A stretch of DNA of 64,000 bases from Pseudoalteromonas luteoviolacea NCIMB 1944 (GTDB lineage: Bacteria; Pseudomonadota; Gammaproteobacteria; Enterobacterales; Alteromonadaceae), in assembly GCF_001625565.1 (NCBI RefSeq), contig NZ_AUXS01000016.1, forward strand, positions 372,001-436,000, read 5' to 3'. The position numbers were made by a program, and so were the translations under genes. Positions 46,674 to 56,658 of this stretch are shown here, one piece after another. A model generated the notes under the pieces. It saw nothing but the letters and a program-made list of their open reading frames with translations. It was not told where the DNA came from and made no database searches. The stretch's first letter is position 1; each line of letters starts with the position of its first letter.

Positions 46674-47171
46674 TTACAGATGACTCAACTCATCCCACTC
46701 ATCATCGCTGAGTAGTTTGTTAAGATCGACTAAAATCAGTAGCTCACCTTCGCGGTTAGAAACACCTTGGATAAACTTAGCACTTTCTTCGGTGCCAATA
46801 TTTGGCGCGCTGTCAATTTCTGAGCTGCGCAAATAAACAACCTCAGCAACACTGTCTACTAAAATGCCAATGACTTGCTTTTCAGCCTCAATAATAACAA
46901 TACGAGAGTTGTCAGTTACTTCAGCACTCATCAGTCCAAAACGGGCACGCGTGTCTATAACGGTTACAACATTACCACGTAAATTGATAATACCTAACAC
47001 ATAACTTGGTGCACCTGGAACAGGGGCTATTTCAGTGTAACGAAGCACTTCTTGCACCTGCATTACATTGATACCGTACGTTTCTTCCTCTAGTTTGTAT
47101 GTCACCCACTGCAGGACTTCATCATTACTATCGGCATTTTTATCTGCAGAAAGTATTCTTTCTTGGCTCAT
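46674..47171 (-). CDS. cheW: Chemotaxis coupling protein CheW
   Basis: CheW links chemoreceptors to CheA in the polar array. The 165-residue protein is a single CheW domain. It has WVTYKLEEETYGINVMQVQEVLRY, then APSYVLGIINLRGNVVTVIDTR with the conserved NLRG, and a C-terminal LILVDLNKLL. It lies between parP and the DUF2802 gene on the same strand. Confidence 0.96.
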   Translation of the reverse strand: MSQERILSADKNADSNDEVLQWVTYKLEEETYGINVMQVQEVLRYTEIAPVPGAPSYVLGIINLRGNVVTVIDTRARFGLMSAEVTDNSRIVIIEAEKQVIGILVDSVAEVVYLRSSEIDSAPNIGTEESAKFIQGVSNREGELLILVDLNKLLSDDEWDELSHL

Positions 47172-47195
47172 GATTAAACTCCAGATTGATGCTAG

Positions 47196-47981
47196 TTACT
47201 GCTCTCGGCTATCGAGGCCTTGTTCTAGCAACCTATTTAAATTCTCTACGTCAATAAGCGCACACATTTTTTCTTTGATAACACCAGCAAGCCATGGACG
47301 CTTGCCACATGCTGTTCGCCACTTAACATCATCTGCTGAGAGCGTGATATTATTCACTAGCTTTTCCGCTAACAACCCCCAGGGGCTGTCTCCTAGCATG
47401 ATTAAATATTGATAGTTAAGCTGAGATTCTAACTCAGGGGTATACTTTTCAGGCATAACCCAACGCGCCGTATCGACAACATTTAACTTTTCTTCGCGGT
47501 TTAACATCACACCTTTAAACCACTTCGGTTTACCAAATAGCTGGTTGACCTCTGTCAGCTGATGAATTCCACCAAGTGCCTGTAAAGGAACCGCTAACGT
47601 TAACCCTGCCACTTCAAAGAATAAAGCCTGAAATTCACCCTCGATAAAAGCTTCCTTTGCAGCACTTTGCGCGGGAGCTTGTTCTTTGATAATAGTTGTA
47701 TTTTCAGTTATCTCAAGCTCTTGAGTTGGCTTCACCGGAGTTTCTTGCAGAACTTCCTCTACAGGAACCTCCTGAGTCTGAACTTTCAGCTCAACTTTTG
47801 CTTTCGGTTCTTCTATTGCCTCGGCTTGTTTGAGTAGCTGCTCTTGCTTTTGAGCATCTGGGATAGATTCAAGCAACTTTGCAACGGGTGCAAGTGCAAC
47901 ATCCTGATCTTCCTCTTCTTGCAGTAGGGCACCAAGATATTGTTTCATCACTTGTTCGTTTGCAAACAGGTGCTTACTCAT
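47196..47981 (-). CDS. parP: Polar array protein ParP (CheW-like AIF domain)
   Basis: The 261-residue protein has an acidic, Glu- and Gln-rich N-terminal linker (residues 10-120) and a C-terminal CheW-like domain. That domain (FQALFFEVAGLTLAVPLQALGGIH, RWVMPEKYTPELES, LINVDVENLNRLL-type end) matches the AIF domain of ParP. In vibrios ParP links ParC to the CheA array and keeps it at the cell pole. It overlaps parC by 8 nt and lies upstream of cheW, the usual parC-parP-cheW order. An annotation as a second CheW would miss this. Confidence 0.85.
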   Translation of the reverse strand: MSKHLFANEQVMKQYLGALLQEEEDQDVALAPVAKLLESIPDAQKQEQLLKQAEAIEEPKAKVELKVQTQEVPVEEVLQETPVKPTQELEITENTTIIKEQAPAQSAAKEAFIEGEFQALFFEVAGLTLAVPLQALGGIHQLTEVNQLFGKPKWFKGVMLNREEKLNVVDTARWVMPEKYTPELESQLNYQYLIMLGDSPWGLLAEKLVNNITLSADDVKWRTACGKRPWLAGVIKEKMCALIDVENLNRLLEQGLDSREQ

Positions 47982-48759
47982 TCTTACCTCTTTCTAATTC
48001 ACCAATATGCTCAAGCAAAGCTCGATACGCATATACTCCCCTTGATTTTGGGCAGAATTGTACCGGAACCTTTTGCGCCAAGCTAGCATCTCTGAATTTA
48101 GTATCAACTGGGATAACACCTGGCCAGACTTTATCCCGATATGACTCAACCAAAGATTTGTAGGCTTCTAGCGACGCTTTTGTACGCTTATCATACATTG
48201 TAGGAACTATAGTATATTGATATTGCTTAGAATGCGAACTTTGCATTAATGTCATTGTTCGCATCATTCTATCTAGACCTTTAAGCGCTAAAAACTCGGT
48301 TTGTACTGGGATTAATATTCGCTCACTTGCAGCCAATGCATTGACCATCAGTACTCCAAGCACTGGGGGACAGTCTAAAATCGCATAGTCATAATACTCG
48401 CTGATTTTCGCAAGCGCTTTTTTTAGTATCAGCCCCATACCAGAGCGGTTTCCCATGCTTCTATCCAGTGTTGCAATGGCCATAGTTGCTGGCAAAATAT
48501 CTAGATTTTCAACAGTAGAAGGACATAGCGCTTGTAAGATCTCTTCGCTTTGCATATTAGAGCCGCGTATAAAAATATCATATACGCTCACCTCTAAATC
48601 TTCAGAGTCTATTCCAAAGTAATAGGTTAGTGATGCATGTGGATCCGTATCAATCAATAATACTCTCTTACCTTCAGCGGCCAAAATACCGCCTAAGCTC
48701 ACAGCTGTGGTTGTTTTGCCCACACCACCTTTTTGATTAGCTACCGTCCAAATTTTCAC
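47974..48759 (-). CDS. parC: ParA-like polar chemotaxis ATPase ParC
   Basis: The 261-residue ATPase has the deviant Walker A KGGVGKTTTAVSLGG (two Lys) near residue 10, then DTDPHASLTYYFG and the switch region YDYAILDCPPVLG. It closely matches ParC, which recruits chemotaxis arrays to the flagellated pole and partitions them at division. It sits between cheB and parP in the flagellar operon, far from any replication origin partition genes. That supports the array role over chromosome partition. It is not topoisomerase IV subunit A, which shares the symbol. Confidence 0.9.
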   Translation of the reverse strand: MKIWTVANQKGGVGKTTTAVSLGGILAAEGKRVLLIDTDPHASLTYYFGIDSEDLEVSVYDIFIRGSNMQSEEILQALCPSTVENLDILPATMAIATLDRSMGNRSGMGLILKKALAKISEYYDYAILDCPPVLGVLMVNALAASERILIPVQTEFLALKGLDRMMRTMTLMQSSHSKQYQYTIVPTMYDKRTKASLEAYKSLVESYRDKVWPGVIPVDTKFRDASLAQKVPVQFCPKSRGVYAYRALLEHIGELERGKNE

Positions 48760-48817
48760 TTTATTATTTTATTCCTTTGTGACTCATGGCAAAGCTGTTT
48801 TAACAATTCAATATGCC

Positions 48818-49978
48818 TTAAGCAATCCCCAGCTCTTTATTGATACGTAAAGCTACATCTTGCAATGCTAAGCTTTCAGATGATAAACCAGCAGCGGTAA
48901 CTGCTTGTGGCATACCATAAACAACACACGTTTTTTCATCTTGTGCCCAAATGGTTGCTCCTACTTGCTTGAGCATACGAGAACCGTCTCTGCCATCAGC
49001 GCCCATTCCAGTCAAAACAATCGCCAATACATCACCTGAGTATGCTTTTGCCGTACTCGCAAAAGTTACATCAACACAAGGTTTATATGTAATTCTCGGG
49101 CTATCATCTTCAAACACTTTTAATGATTTGCTGCCGCCTCTCGACTCAACCATCATCTGTTTGCCACCTGGCGCAAGATAAGCGACACCCGGCATCAATT
49201 TGTCACCCTGCTCAGCTTCTTTCACCTTAATTTTACACAAGCTATTCAATCGCTGAGCAAAAGCTGGTGTGAACGCCGCTGGCATATGCTGAATAAGCAA
49301 TATCGGATGAGGGAAGTTAGCGGGCAATTGAGTTAATATTGTTTGCAGAGCTACCGGACCACCTGTCGATGTACCAATGGCGACGACCTTATATGATTTG
49401 CCAGATGCCTTGAAACTTCTTTGTGTTGTTGTCTCTGGTGTTGCTCTTTGGAAGCTTCTATCCGGCTGCGAGACTGTTGAGGTAGAACGTAAACTTGATG
49501 GCGCCGGTTTCGCTGCTGGACTAGCTGGAGTCGCGGGTTTAGGCGAGGTCATTGGCCTCGTAAATCGACTAACTCGCTTCCTACCAATTTCTTTAACTTT
49601 GGTCTGCAACGCCCGTGTAGCATCTTCGCTATTTCGTGCAATGTCTTCAAACTTTTTGGGCAAAAAGTCAACCGCACCTGCGTCTAGTGCGTCTAAAGTG
49701 GCGCTTGCCCCTTCTCTTGTTAACGACGAGAACATTAAGATTGGCGTCGGGTTACTTTGCATTATTTTTTTAACGGCGCTGATACCGTCTAATACAGGCA
49801 TTTCAACATCCATTGTAATTACGTCAGGGCGTAATTTACTGGCTTTCTCAACGGCCTCTTGACCATTTACTGCAAAATCAATGACTTCAATACCAGCATC
49901 TTTTTCCAGTATTTCACTTACACGACGACGAAAAAAACTTGAGTCATCAACAACTAATACTTTTACTGCCATTGGCAT
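48818..49978 (-). CDS. cheB: Protein-glutamate methylesterase CheB
   Basis: CheB removes methyl groups from, and deamidates, chemoreceptors for adaptation. The 386-residue protein has a receiver domain ([14 protein letters not shown]; phospho-acceptor Asp in [14 protein letters not shown]) and a long Pro/Ser/Thr-rich linker (about 150-195). The methylesterase domain carries the catalytic Ser in [12 protein letters not shown], His in [10 protein letters not shown], and Asp in [12 protein letters not shown]. It follows cheA by 78 nt. The ATG at 49978 or the one two codons later may be used. Confidence 0.95.
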   Translation of the reverse strand: MPMAVKVLVVDDSSFFRRRVSEILEKDAGIEVIDFAVNGQEAVEKASKLRPDVITMDVEMPVLDGISAVKKIMQSNPTPILMFSSLTREGASATLDALDAGAVDFLPKKFEDIARNSEDATRALQTKVKEIGRKRVSRFTRPMTSPKPATPASPAAKPAPSSLRSTSTVSQPDRSFQRATPETTTQRSFKASGKSYKVVAIGTSTGGPVALQTILTQLPANFPHPILLIQHMPAAFTPAFAQRLNSLCKIKVKEAEQGDKLMPGVAYLAPGGKQMMVESRGGSKSLKVFEDDSPRITYKPCVDVTFASTAKAYSGDVLAIVLTGMGADGRDGSRMLKQVGATIWAQDEKTCVVYGMPQAVTAAGLSSESLALQDVALRINKELGIA

Positions 49979-50056
49979 CGCTCTTTTTTATGTTACAGAT
50001 CCGAAAAGTGGTGCCCTTGGCACCACTAATTCGGTGACAGCAAAAAGCGTCAAACG

Positions 50057-52315
50057 CTATTTGCCCGCGTAATGCTTCAACATACTTGGTACATCCAAAA
50101 TCAATGCAATCCCGCCATCCGATGTGATGGTCGCACCTGCCATGCCTGGAGTACCTTGTAGTAAAGAATCGAGTGGTTTAATGACCACTTCCTCTTGACC
50201 TATTAATGAATCAACTACAAAACCAACTTGTTTAGTACCGATTTGTACTATCACCACGTGGCCTTCAGCTTTCTTCTGACTGATGTCAGTGCCTTTGACT
50301 AACCAATGTTCAAGATAAAAGAGTGGTATCGCTTTTTCTCTCACAATAATAGTCAATTGCCCATCAACTACATTGGTTTTAGTTAAATCGAGGTGGAAGA
50401 TTTCGCTTACCCCAGCCAACGGCAAGGCAAACGTCTGCTCTCCAACCATCACCATTAATGTAGGTAAAATAGCAAGTGTGAGTGGCACTTTAATTTCTAA
50501 TATGGTGCCCACTCCCAGCTCTGACTGAATGTTCACTTGGCCATTAAGCTGAGTAATTTTGGTTTTTACAACATCCATTCCAACACCTCGGCCCGAGATG
50601 TCAGATATTTGTTCTTTAGTCGAAAATCCTGGTGCAAAGATCAGGTTATATGCCTCTGTATCCGACAACCTGCTTGCCTGATCAGAATCAATTACGCCTT
50701 TACTAATCGCTATTTTCTTCAGTTTTTCAGGGTCCATACCGGCACCATCATCTCTGATGGTCAATAGGATATGATCACCTTCTTGTGAAGCTGACAAGGT
50801 CACTGTACCTGTACGCACTTTTCCAGCCGCTTCACGAACATCTGGCATTTCTATTCCGTGGTCAACAGAGTTTCTAACCAAGTGAACCAAAGGATCCGCC
50901 AGCGCCTCTACGAGGTTTTTATCTAAATCAGTATCTTCACCTTCAAGGATCAGATTAATATCTTTTTTAAGGCTACGCGCCAAATCCCTAACAACGCGAG
51001 GGAAGCGACCAAATACTTTCTTAATTGGCTGCATTCGCGTTTTCATAACAGCACCTTGCAAGTCTGCGGTAACCACATCTAGGTTTGAGATGGCTTTACC
51101 CATAGCTTCGCTGTTGCTGTTATTGGCAAGACTTACTAAACGATTTCGAACCAATACTAACTCACCGACCATATTCATTATTTGGTCTAAGCGTTTTGTA
51201 TCAACACGGACTGTGGTCTCAGCTTGCGCTGCTGGCTTTTTCGCTGCTCCACCTTTTGGCTCTGCTTTAGCAGGCGCTGGTGCCGATTTTGCCGCAGGCT
51301 TCGCAGCCGGTTTTGGCGCTTCCACTTTTGCAGCTGGCTGAGGTTTAGGCTTTGGAACAGGGGCAGGTTCAGCTTTTGGTGCCGGTGCAGGTTCCGATTT
51401 TTCTGACGACTCTTCCTTGTTCTTAGGCGCCTGACCTTTACCATGTAGCTCGTCTAATAAGGCCTCAAATTCGTCATCATTTATTTCCTCATCAGCACCT
51501 GTCGATTCTGTCGCAGGCGCTGGTGTTGGTGCTGAAGCAGCTGGAGCCGCTGGCTTCTCAGGTTCAGTGGGTGTAGAACCAAACTGACCAACACCGTGTA
51601 ACTCATCTAACAAACTATCGAATTCATCGTCAGTAATATCACCGTCATTTGCATTTGCTGGCGGTGCAGCAGGCGACGGGGCAGCCGGTGCTTGCTCTTC
51701 TACCGAAGGACCGTTTCCTGAGCCATGTAGCTCATCTAACAGGCTTTCAAATTCTTCTTCTGTTATTTCATCAATGTTATCAGACTTAGCGGGCTCGCTA
51801 CTTTCTTCACTACTGCCATCTAAGTCAAAAAATACGTCAGCTTCAGGTTCGGGTGGTGCTTCTGGCGGCGGGGCAACAACAGCCTCTGGTTCTGGAGTTA
51901 ATGCGACAGGTTCTTCGTCAGCAGATGCTGGTTGGCTAAGCTTGTGCAATACATCAAGTAACGCTTGATCAGCAGGTTCTGGTTGCTCGCGGTTTTGAAT
52001 ACAAGCAAACATATCGTTTATTGTATCCAGTGACTGCAAGATCACATCCATTAATTCTGGGTTGACTGAACGTTGGCCTTGTCTCAGTACATCGAAAACA
52101 TTCTCAGCACCGTGACAAGCATCAACCAGCTCATTCATGCCTAGAAAGCCTGCACCACCTTTGACGGTGTGGAAACCTCTAAAAATTGCATTTAGTAAAT
52201 CTTTGTCATCTGGGTTGTTTTCTAATTCAACGAGTTGCTCAGATAACAGTTCGAGTATTTCTCCAGCTTCAACAAGAAAGTCTTGTAAGATATCTTCATC
52301 GACTTCAAAGCTCAT
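50057..52315 (-). CDS. cheA: Chemotaxis histidine kinase CheA
   Basis: CheA phosphorylates CheY and CheB in response to receptors. The 752-residue protein has an Hpt domain with His49 (FHTVKGGAGFLG) and a long low-complexity region (130-380). Then come the dimerisation domain (DTKRLDQIMNMVGELVLVRN), the HATPase (LVRNSVDHGIE, DDGAGMD, GRGVGMDVV) and the CheW-like regulatory domain. No clear P2 domain is visible. Instead the linker has three copies of an acidic (E/D)(E/D)EF(E/D)(S/A)LLDELHGxG motif at residues 184-202, 227-245 and 278-296, then an Ala/Pro/Lys-rich stretch. These may be docking sites for ParP or ParC. Confidence 0.96.
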   Translation of the reverse strand: MSFEVDEDILQDFLVEAGEILELLSEQLVELENNPDDKDLLNAIFRGFHTVKGGAGFLGMNELVDACHGAENVFDVLRQGQRSVNPELMDVILQSLDTINDMFACIQNREQPEPADQALLDVLHKLSQPASADEEPVALTPEPEAVVAPPPEAPPEPEADVFFDLDGSSEESSEPAKSDNIDEITEEEFESLLDELHGSGNGPSVEEQAPAAPSPAAPPANANDGDITDDEFDSLLDELHGVGQFGSTPTEPEKPAAPAASAPTPAPATESTGADEEINDDEFEALLDELHGKGQAPKNKEESSEKSEPAPAPKAEPAPVPKPKPQPAAKVEAPKPAAKPAAKSAPAPAKAEPKGGAAKKPAAQAETTVRVDTKRLDQIMNMVGELVLVRNRLVSLANNSNSEAMGKAISNLDVVTADLQGAVMKTRMQPIKKVFGRFPRVVRDLARSLKKDINLILEGEDTDLDKNLVEALADPLVHLVRNSVDHGIEMPDVREAAGKVRTGTVTLSASQEGDHILLTIRDDGAGMDPEKLKKIAISKGVIDSDQASRLSDTEAYNLIFAPGFSTKEQISDISGRGVGMDVVKTKITQLNGQVNIQSELGVGTILEIKVPLTLAILPTLMVMVGEQTFALPLAGVSEIFHLDLTKTNVVDGQLTIIVREKAIPLFYLEHWLVKGTDISQKKAEGHVVIVQIGTKQVGFVVDSLIGQEEVVIKPLDSLLQGTPGMAGATITSDGGIALILDVPSMLKHYAGK
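51428..51766 (-). repeat. Three-copy linear motif region in CheA
   Basis: Three 57-nt segments (51710-51766, 51581-51637, 51428-51484) encode near-identical peptides with the core EF(E/D)(S/A)LLDELHGxG. They are spaced 129 and 153 nt apart and separated by Pro/Ala-rich spacers. The protein motif is conserved more strictly than the spacers, which suggests selection on the motif. Confidence 0.8.
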
Positions 52316-52330
52316 TATTATACTCTCCTA

Positions 52331-53098
52331 TTAGAAACCCAAACTAGATAACAAATCATCAACTTCATCCTGACCAGACACAACATCGTCTCGTTCTTCA
52401 GCGTCAATGATAGGTCCTTCTGGACCAGATAGTTCATCAGTGGTGGTTTCAACTACTTCTTGTGGTTGTTGAGCCGTGCTAAGTTGACCCACTTCTGACG
52501 TGCCAAATACAGTTAATAAGTGAATTAAACTGTCTTCAACCTCTCTGACAAGTTCAATGACTCGGCGAATAACTTGACCGGTCAAATCTTGATAATCTTG
52601 CGCCATCAATACATTTGTCATCAAGGTTTGTAGCTCGTCGGTACGGCCTTGTGAAGATTGCATAAAGTCGTTTAAGTCGTGACACAGGGATTTAAACTCC
52701 CCTAATTGTATATCACGACTCATTAACCTATCCCAGGTAGGCTTTATTTCAGAAAGCTCATCTGCCAACTGTTGAGCAAGCGGCAAACTCGCTTCCACCG
52801 CGTCCATTGTTTTGTTAGCCGCGTTTTCTGTCATTTCCATGACATAATTTAAACGTTGTTTTGCATCTGGTAAGGCTTCAGTTGTTAAGTCTGATAAACG
52901 CGTATCTAACTCGAAGTTTTTCAACGATTCGTGTAATTGGCGTGTCAATTTTCCGACTTCAGCAAATAATTCAGATTGTTCTTTATTAGTCGCTTCAATT
53001 AAAATTTGATCAGCTTTTTCTTGTTCACCATTTTCAAGAAACTCAACAAGTTGCTTTGCTTGCTCTAATGTTATTTGTGGCGCAGAGGATTCTGACAT
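52331..53098 (-). CDS. cheZ: CheY-P phosphatase CheZ
   Basis: CheZ speeds dephosphorylation of CheY-P. The 255-residue protein is mostly helical and has the catalytic region MAQDYQDLTGQVIRRVIELV, with the conserved Gln that attacks the phosphoryl group. The C-terminal CheY-binding peptide is DEVDDLLSSLGF. An acidic flexible tail lies between the two. It sits between cheY and cheA. Confidence 0.95.
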   Translation of the reverse strand: MSESSAPQITLEQAKQLVEFLENGEQEKADQILIEATNKEQSELFAEVGKLTRQLHESLKNFELDTRLSDLTTEALPDAKQRLNYVMEMTENAANKTMDAVEASLPLAQQLADELSEIKPTWDRLMSRDIQLGEFKSLCHDLNDFMQSSQGRTDELQTLMTNVLMAQDYQDLTGQVIRRVIELVREVEDSLIHLLTVFGTSEVGQLSTAQQPQEVVETTTDELSGPEGPIIDAEERDDVVSGQDEVDDLLSSLGF

Positions 53099-53118
53099 AA
53101 GCCTATCCTTACTCGTAA

Positions 53119-53502
53119 CTAGCCTAAGCGTTCAAAGACTTTTTCTAACTTAGTTTTCAATGTTCCAGCTGTAAATGGCTTGACGATATAACCATTCACA
53201 CCAGCTTGAGCTGCTGCAACAATTTGTTCTTTTTTAGCTTCTGCAGTTACCATCAGCACAGGAATGTGCTTAAGGCTGTCATCGGCTCTTATCGCTCTTA
53301 GCAGGTCGATACCTTGCATACCTGGCATATTCCAATCGGTAACAACAAAGTCAAATTCTTGATTTTGCAACATTGGAAGCGCAGTGCTGCCATCATCTGC
53401 CTCTTGAACATTTGTAAAGCCTAAGTCTCTCAACAGGTTTTTGATTATTCTTCTCATTGTAGAGAAATCATCAACCACGAGAATTTTCATGTTCTTATCC
53501 AA
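53119..53502 (-). CDS. cheY: Chemotaxis response regulator CheY
   Basis: CheY-P binds FliM to change flagellar rotation. The 127-residue single receiver domain has [20 protein letters not shown] (acidic pair Asp11-Asp12), the phospho-acceptor Asp in [14 protein letters not shown] near residue 56, the Thr/Ala of [11 protein letters not shown], and the Lys in GYIVKPFTA. It is the first of the che genes and follows fliA after 47 nt, with GGAGG before the ATG. Confidence 0.98.
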   Translation of the reverse strand: MDKNMKILVVDDFSTMRRIIKNLLRDLGFTNVQEADDGSTALPMLQNQEFDFVVTDWNMPGMQGIDLLRAIRADDSLKHIPVLMVTAEAKKEQIVAAAQAGVNGYIVKPFTAGTLKTKLEKVFERLG

Positions 53503-53549
53503 AACTTCCTCCGGTGAGGTTTGAACCTAAATAAATAATAAAATGTACT

Positions 53550-54284
53550 CTAATTGATCCAGTCATTTATCTTGGCTCTGAGTTTAATCATTGCCTGACC
53601 ATGAATCTGACTCACTCGAGACTCGCTCACATCAAGGATCTGGCCAATCTCTTTTAAATTCATTTCATCGTTATAGTACAAAGACAGAACCATCGCATCT
53701 CGCTCCGGTAATGTTTTAATTGCTTCTACTAACGATTCATTAAAGCGCTCATTCTTAACGTTATTGAATGGTTTGTCTAGCGCTAAATCACTGCCTGCAG
53801 GTGAAATTACATCTTGATCGACACCCAAGTCTTCAATGCCAATAATTTTACTTGCATTTACGTCATGTAAAATATGATGGTACTCATCTAAGGGAATATC
53901 AAGTTTTTCAGCGATTTCAGTATCTTTAGGCTCTCGGCCTAAGGCTGTTTCCAGCTCAGAAATTGCCTCTGCCACCATACGGCTATTTTTATGAACTGAG
54001 CGTGGAGCCCAGTCTCCGCGGCGTATTTCATCTAACATAGCACCGCGAATTCGAATCCCAGCAAAGGTTTCAAAACTAGCCCCTTTACTTGCATCAAAAT
54101 TCTTTGTCGCTTCAATTAAGCCGATCATGCCTGATTGAATTAGGTCATCGAGTTGAACGCTCGCGGGTAGCCTCGCGAGCAAATGACAAGCAACTTTTTT
54201 GACTAAAGGTGTATGACGCTCAACCACCTTATTCAGGTGATCTGCTGTTTGATATCCCGCCATTCGATTGACCGGTGTAGCCAT
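53550..54284 (-). CDS. fliA: Flagellar sigma factor FliA (sigma-28)
   Basis: FliA drives late flagellar genes and is held by FlgM until hook completion. The 244-residue protein has region 2 (LDDLIQSGMIGLIEATKNFD and FETFAGIRIRGAMLDEIRRGDW), region 3 (ELETALGREPKDTEIAEKLD) and region 4 (LPERDAMVLSLYYNDEMNLKEIG, VSESRVSQIHGQAM). It starts 2 nt after the flhG stop, so it belongs to the flhA-flhF-flhG-fliA block. Confidence 0.97.
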   Translation of the reverse strand: MATPVNRMAGYQTADHLNKVVERHTPLVKKVACHLLARLPASVQLDDLIQSGMIGLIEATKNFDASKGASFETFAGIRIRGAMLDEIRRGDWAPRSVHKNSRMVAEAISELETALGREPKDTEIAEKLDIPLDEYHHILHDVNASKIIGIEDLGVDQDVISPAGSDLALDKPFNNVKNERFNESLVEAIKTLPERDAMVLSLYYNDEMNLKEIGQILDVSESRVSQIHGQAMIKLRAKINDWIN

Positions 54285-54286
54285 AA

Positions 54287-55147
54287 TTACCCGTTAACTA
54301 GTTGCTCAATGAAAAACTCTAAGTGACCTGAAGGCTGGTGAGGTACAGGCCATTTCACTGCTTTACTTGCCAATCCCCTAAATGCAACTGCTGCTGGGGA
54401 ATTAGGGTAGAGTTCCACGATCGTTTTTTGACGACGCGAAGACTTTCGCATATTTTCGTCGAAAGGTATTGTTGCAACGAGTTCAAGCGCTACATCTAAA
54501 AACCTGTCCGTCACTTTCGAGAGCTTTGCAAAAAGTTCTTGGCCTTCGCGAAGGCTTCTCACCATATTCGCGACAATTTTAAATTTGTAAACTCCGTGCT
54601 CTCGGCTTAATACTTTTATCAGTGCGTAAGCATCTGTGATTGACGTTGGCTCATCACAAACGACAACCATGACATCTTGAGCTGCTCTTGAAAAACTGAG
54701 TACCATATCTGAAATACCAGCAGCCGTATCAACAATCAGAACATCAAAATCGTTGCTTAATTCACTGAATGCTCGAATAAGACCTGCATGTTCTGCTGGG
54801 CTTAATTCAACCATATTTTGAGAGCCTGAAGTAGCAGGCACAATTCTTATACCAGCAGGCCCTTCAACTAAAATCTCATCTAATTCACATTCGCCGGATA
54901 GCACATGAGACAGGTTGCGTTCAACACGTAACCCTAGCATTACGTCACAATTTGCTAATCCAAGGTCAGCATCTAAAACTAATACTCTATGGCCTTGTTG
55001 TCCTAACGCAATCGCAGTATTCAATGAAACATTGGTCTTACCGACTCCTCCTTTACCACCAGTTACTGCTATTACTTTTACTCCGTGGTTACTTTTTTGA
55101 TTCATTTTACGCAGGCCACTTGCTTGATCTAAAACTGTATTAATCAT
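54287..55147 (-). CDS. flhG: Flagellar number regulator FlhG (FleN)
   Basis: FlhG is a MinD/ParA-type ATPase that limits polar flagellar number, working with FlhF. The 286-residue protein has Walker A VTGGKGGVGKTNVSLN near residue 28, DLGLANCDVMLGL, and DTAAGISDMV. The N-terminal peptide DQASGLRKMN contains the conserved DQA-GLR element that stimulates the FlhF GTPase. Its start overlaps the flhF stop by 8 nt. Confidence 0.96.
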   Translation of the reverse strand: MINTVLDQASGLRKMNQKSNHGVKVIAVTGGKGGVGKTNVSLNTAIALGQQGHRVLVLDADLGLANCDVMLGLRVERNLSHVLSGECELDEILVEGPAGIRIVPATSGSQNMVELSPAEHAGLIRAFSELSNDFDVLIVDTAAGISDMVLSFSRAAQDVMVVVCDEPTSITDAYALIKVLSREHGVYKFKIVANMVRSLREGQELFAKLSKVTDRFLDVALELVATIPFDENMRKSSRRQKTIVELYPNSPAAVAFRGLASKAVKWPVPHQPSGHLEFFIEQLVNG

Positions 55148-56636
55148 ACATTCCTACTGTCTGGGACGCCACTGCTTCACGTCGTGAATGTTGTGCTTTT
55201 GTTCTTTTTAAATACAATTGCTCAGCCTTTTTAACTAATTTTTGAGCATTTGCTACACGAATGTCTTCTGGCACTCGCTGTCCGTTGGTAAGATACCCTA
55301 TTGGCAAACGATTTTGAATCGCAATACTAATAATCTCACCTAAACTTAGACATTCATCAAGTTTTGTAAAAATGCAACCGCTTAAATTTACTTTCTTAAA
55401 GTGATTGACAGTTTCTTGTAAAACATGCATTTGCGATGTTGCACTTAATACTAAATAGCTACGAATATCAACTCTTGAACTACGCATCAATGTATTAAGT
55501 TGTTCAGTTAAACGCAAGTCTCTTTGACTCATGCCTGCAGTATCTATTAATACTAGTCGTTTATTTCGTAAATGATAAAGAACTTCTGCTAATTCATTAG
55601 CATCTTTAACTTGCTTTACCGGACAGCCAATGATTCTACCATAAGTTGCCAATTGCTCGTAAGCACCAATTCGATATGTATCTGTGGTAATTAAAGCAAC
55701 TTTATCTGCACCATACTTTTGAGCGCCTAATGCAGCTAGCTTTGCAACAGTAGTTGTCTTACCAACTCCAGTTGGTCCAACCATGGCATACACACCGCCT
55801 TGACGAAGAATATCGTTATTGGTTGTGTGCATTTGATTTACAACCATATTTAAAAGTGCATTCCACGCTTCTTTTCTCGATACGTCATCAGGGATAAAAC
55901 AGGCCATTTGCTCTGCGACATCAGAACTAATACCCATACCTTGAAGGCGGTCCACTAAACAAGCTCTGGTCGGATCACGTCGTTCCATTTCTTGTTTCAT
56001 TAAACCCGAAAGCTGATATTCAAGTAATTGACGTATCGCATTCATCTCATCACGCATCGAGCTCATTTCATCTTGTGGAGCGGCTTTAACTGTTTGTTGC
56101 GGATCCAGCTCTGAATCTAAATCATCGTCAAAACCCCAATCTGAAGAAATAGGATCTGCTTCTTTAACAGGACGTTGACGAGCGCTAATAGGTTGAGTTT
56201 GCTGAGTTTGATTAAATTCAGGTCTCTGTGCTTGTTGAGGTTGAAACAAGTCATCAGTATCTATACCTGAGTTCGAAAACATAGAAGCAAGCTCAGGAGA
56301 ACGAGGTTTTGGAGCTTGACGCTCTAGGAGCGCTTCTAGGCTATCAGCCACTTGAGCCTGAGGCTGTGCTTGAGGACGACGCGTTTGAGGCTTAACCACT
56401 CTTGCAGGCTGACTATATGTTGGCTTTTGTACAGCTGCAGGTGCAGGCTCTGGACGAGTATCCACGGGTGCTGCCTGTGCCTGCGGCGCTACACGGTCGT
56501 TGTCAATTGCAGCGACAATTTCTACGCCGTCAGCAAGCTTTTTGTTTGACATGATCACCGCGTCTGCACCTAATTCATCTTTTACTTCTTTTAGAGCAGT
56601 ACGCATATCTTTTGCAAAAAATCTTTTAATCTTCAT
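55140..56636 (-). CDS. flhF: Flagellar SRP-like GTPase FlhF
   Basis: FlhF marks the pole for flagellar assembly. The 498-residue protein has a short N-terminal basic domain (MKIKRFFAKDMRTALKEVKDELG) and a long Gln/Pro/Ala-rich linker (about 60-200). The NG GTPase domain has G1 GPTGVGKTTTVAKLAA, DTYRIGAYEQL, G3 DTAGM and G4 TKLDE. It lies between flhA and flhG in the gene order of polar flagellates. Confidence 0.97.
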   Translation of the reverse strand: MKIKRFFAKDMRTALKEVKDELGADAVIMSNKKLADGVEIVAAIDNDRVAPQAQAAPVDTRPEPAPAAVQKPTYSQPARVVKPQTRRPQAQPQAQVADSLEALLERQAPKPRSPELASMFSNSGIDTDDLFQPQQAQRPEFNQTQQTQPISARQRPVKEADPISSDWGFDDDLDSELDPQQTVKAAPQDEMSSMRDEMNAIRQLLEYQLSGLMKQEMERRDPTRACLVDRLQGMGISSDVAEQMACFIPDDVSRKEAWNALLNMVVNQMHTTNNDILRQGGVYAMVGPTGVGKTTTVAKLAALGAQKYGADKVALITTDTYRIGAYEQLATYGRIIGCPVKQVKDANELAEVLYHLRNKRLVLIDTAGMSQRDLRLTEQLNTLMRSSRVDIRSYLVLSATSQMHVLQETVNHFKKVNLSGCIFTKLDECLSLGEIISIAIQNRLPIGYLTNGQRVPEDIRVANAQKLVKKAEQLYLKRTKAQHSRREAVASQTVGMYD

Positions 56637-56658
56637 AACTCAGCACCTCGTTCCTCTA

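Noticed and set aside
47974..48759. ParA-like gene as a chromosome or plasmid partition gene
   Set aside because: It is embedded between cheB and a CheW-like parP with an 8-nt overlap, and no parB or parS-like repeats are near. The polar-array ParC role fits better.
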